Assembly (NCBI GenBank): GCA_903925985.1 | Contig: CAIYHK010000223.1 | Location: 1 to 5,080 of the forward strand | DNA from: an uncultured Actinomycetes bacterium | Lineage (GTDB): Bacteria > Actinomycetota > Acidimicrobiia > Acidimicrobiales > Ilumatobacteraceae | Direction of reading: 5' to 3' | Length of the DNA stretch: 5,080 nt | In this document: in pieces, positions 4,440-5,080 of the stretch | Position numbering within the stretch: position 1 is the stretch's first letter | How the letters are laid out: every line of letters starts with the position of its first letter | The notes under the pieces: generated by a model | What the model was told of the DNA's origin: nothing | What the model saw: only the letters and a program-made list of their open reading frames with translations | Databases searched by the model: none | Made by a program: the position numbers and the translations under genes

Positions 4440-5080
4440 CTAGCGGGAGGGCGGGAGGCCCGGAAAGTCCGAGAAGGCATCGGGGAACATGTTGCCTGGA
4501 ACCTGCCCCGGGCTGGCTTTTCCGGGAAAGCCACCCGGAGGGCGCTTGCCTTTCTTAGCCGCCTTTGCGGCCGCCTTCGCTGCGCCCTTAAGGCCCTTGC
4601 CACCCATCATTGGGCCCATGCGTTTCATCATCTTGCGCATTTCCTCAAACTGCTTCACGAGACGGTTCACGTCAGCAACCGTGGTTCCAGACCCAGTGGC
4701 GATGCGCGTACGACGCGACCCGTTGATCAATTCAGGCTTGCGCCTCTCAAGCGGGGTCATTGACCGGATGATCGCCTCGGTACGCGCGACCTGGGAGTCT
4801 TCGATCTCGGCATTCTTCATTTCCTTGGGAACACCAGGCATCATTCCAAGCACTCCGGAAAGTGGACCCATCTTTTTCAGTGCCTGGAGCTGTTCGAGGA
4901 AATCATCAAGTGTGAATTCACCTTCAAGAATTTTGGCAGCTGCTTCTTCTGCTTTGTCCTTTTCGAAAACCTCTTCGGCTTTTTCGATGAGCGTGAGCAT
5001 GTCACCCATGCCCAAGATGCGACTCGCCATGCGGTCGGGATGAAACTGCTCGAATGCGTCAAGCTTCTCCCCTGTTGAGG
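4440..5080 (-). CDS. ffh: Signal recognition particle protein Ffh, C-terminal part (start beyond right edge)
   Basis: The last 213 codons of Ffh (SRP54), the GTPase that binds 4.5S/SRP RNA and signal sequences of nascent proteins and hands ribosomes to FtsY at the membrane. The window starts in the end of the NG domain: 'KLDAFEQFHPDR' then 'ASRILGMGDMLTLIEKA', the linker to the M domain. The Met-rich M domain follows with 'LDDFLEQLQALKKMGPLSGVLGMMPG', 'MTPLERRKPELINGSRRTRIA' and the RNA-binding signature 'GSGTTVADVNRLVKQF' followed by 'MRKMMKRMGPMMGG'. After that comes a tail of about 55 residues: an Ala/Lys stretch, then a Pro/Gly/Phe-rich part ending FPGLPPSR. Such tails vary between species. 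The GTPase motifs lie outside the window. rpsP begins 47 bases downstream. Confidence 0.98.
   Translation of the reverse strand, partial: STGEKLDAFEQFHPDRMASRILGMGDMLTLIEKAEEVFEKDKAEEAAAKILEGEFTLDDFLEQLQALKKMGPLSGVLGMMPGVPKEMKNAEIEDSQVARTEAIIRSMTPLERRKPELINGSRRTRIATGSGTTVADVNRLVKQFEEMRKMMKRMGPMMGGKGLKGAAKAAAKAAKKGKRPPGGFPGKASPGQVPGNMFPDAFSDFPGLPPSR

Noticed and set aside
4489..5043. Plus-strand open frame of 184 codons opposite ffh
   Set aside because: The complement of Ffh M-domain codons gives an Ala/Ser/Pro-rich product. The minus strand is unmistakably ffh.

Overview
This window looks like a chromosomal core-gene segment from an actinobacterium (Actinomycetota). The main evidence is a minus-strand run of ffh, rpsP, a KhpA-type KH protein, rimM, trmD, rplS, a DUF2469 protein and a YraN protein. 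DUF2469 is, as far as I know, an actinobacterial family. The small HWHxxCW zinc-ribbon-like protein on the plus strand also resembles proteins of that phylum. Base composition looks near the middle (roughly half G+C, judged by eye and not counted). That would be low for Streptomyces or Mycobacterium and could suit a freshwater or marine lineage such as Acidimicrobiia. The class-level guess is weak.

Reading the minus strand from right to left, positions 5080-1558 form a tightly packed translation and ribosome-maturation operon. It runs from the 3' half of ffh (cut by the right edge) through bS16, KhpA, RimM, TrmD and bL19 to DUF2469 and YraN. Gaps are 14-47 bases, and two junctions overlap: rpsP/khpA share 4 bases and rimM/trmD share 11. 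No convincing terminator was seen inside the run. The products cover SRP protein targeting, two ribosomal proteins, 16S rRNA maturation (RimM), tRNA m1G37 methylation (TrmD) and an RNA-binding KH protein. The lepB and rnhB genes that often lie between rplS and DUF2469 in actinobacteria are absent here.

Positions 1227-1574 on the plus strand hold two small genes three bases apart: a 36-residue single-pass membrane protein and a 77-residue CxxC/HWHxxC protein. The second converges on yraN and overlaps its 3' end by 17 bases. Divergent from this pair, on the minus strand, is a crotonase-fold (enoyl-CoA hydratase/isomerase) gene. Its stop overlaps the TTG start of a secreted protein that runs off the left edge. 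The 21 bases between the divergent starts appear to carry two overlapping -10 elements, each placed to give a leaderless mRNA.

No mobile element, CRISPR array, tRNA or rRNA was seen, and there is no gene-free stretch over 100 bases. I see no clearly new multi-gene system. The points most worth following up are the overlooked 36-residue membrane protein with its zinc-ribbon partner, the shared divergent leaderless promoter, the missing first catalytic Glu in the crotonase, and the lack of a canonical start codon for yraN.
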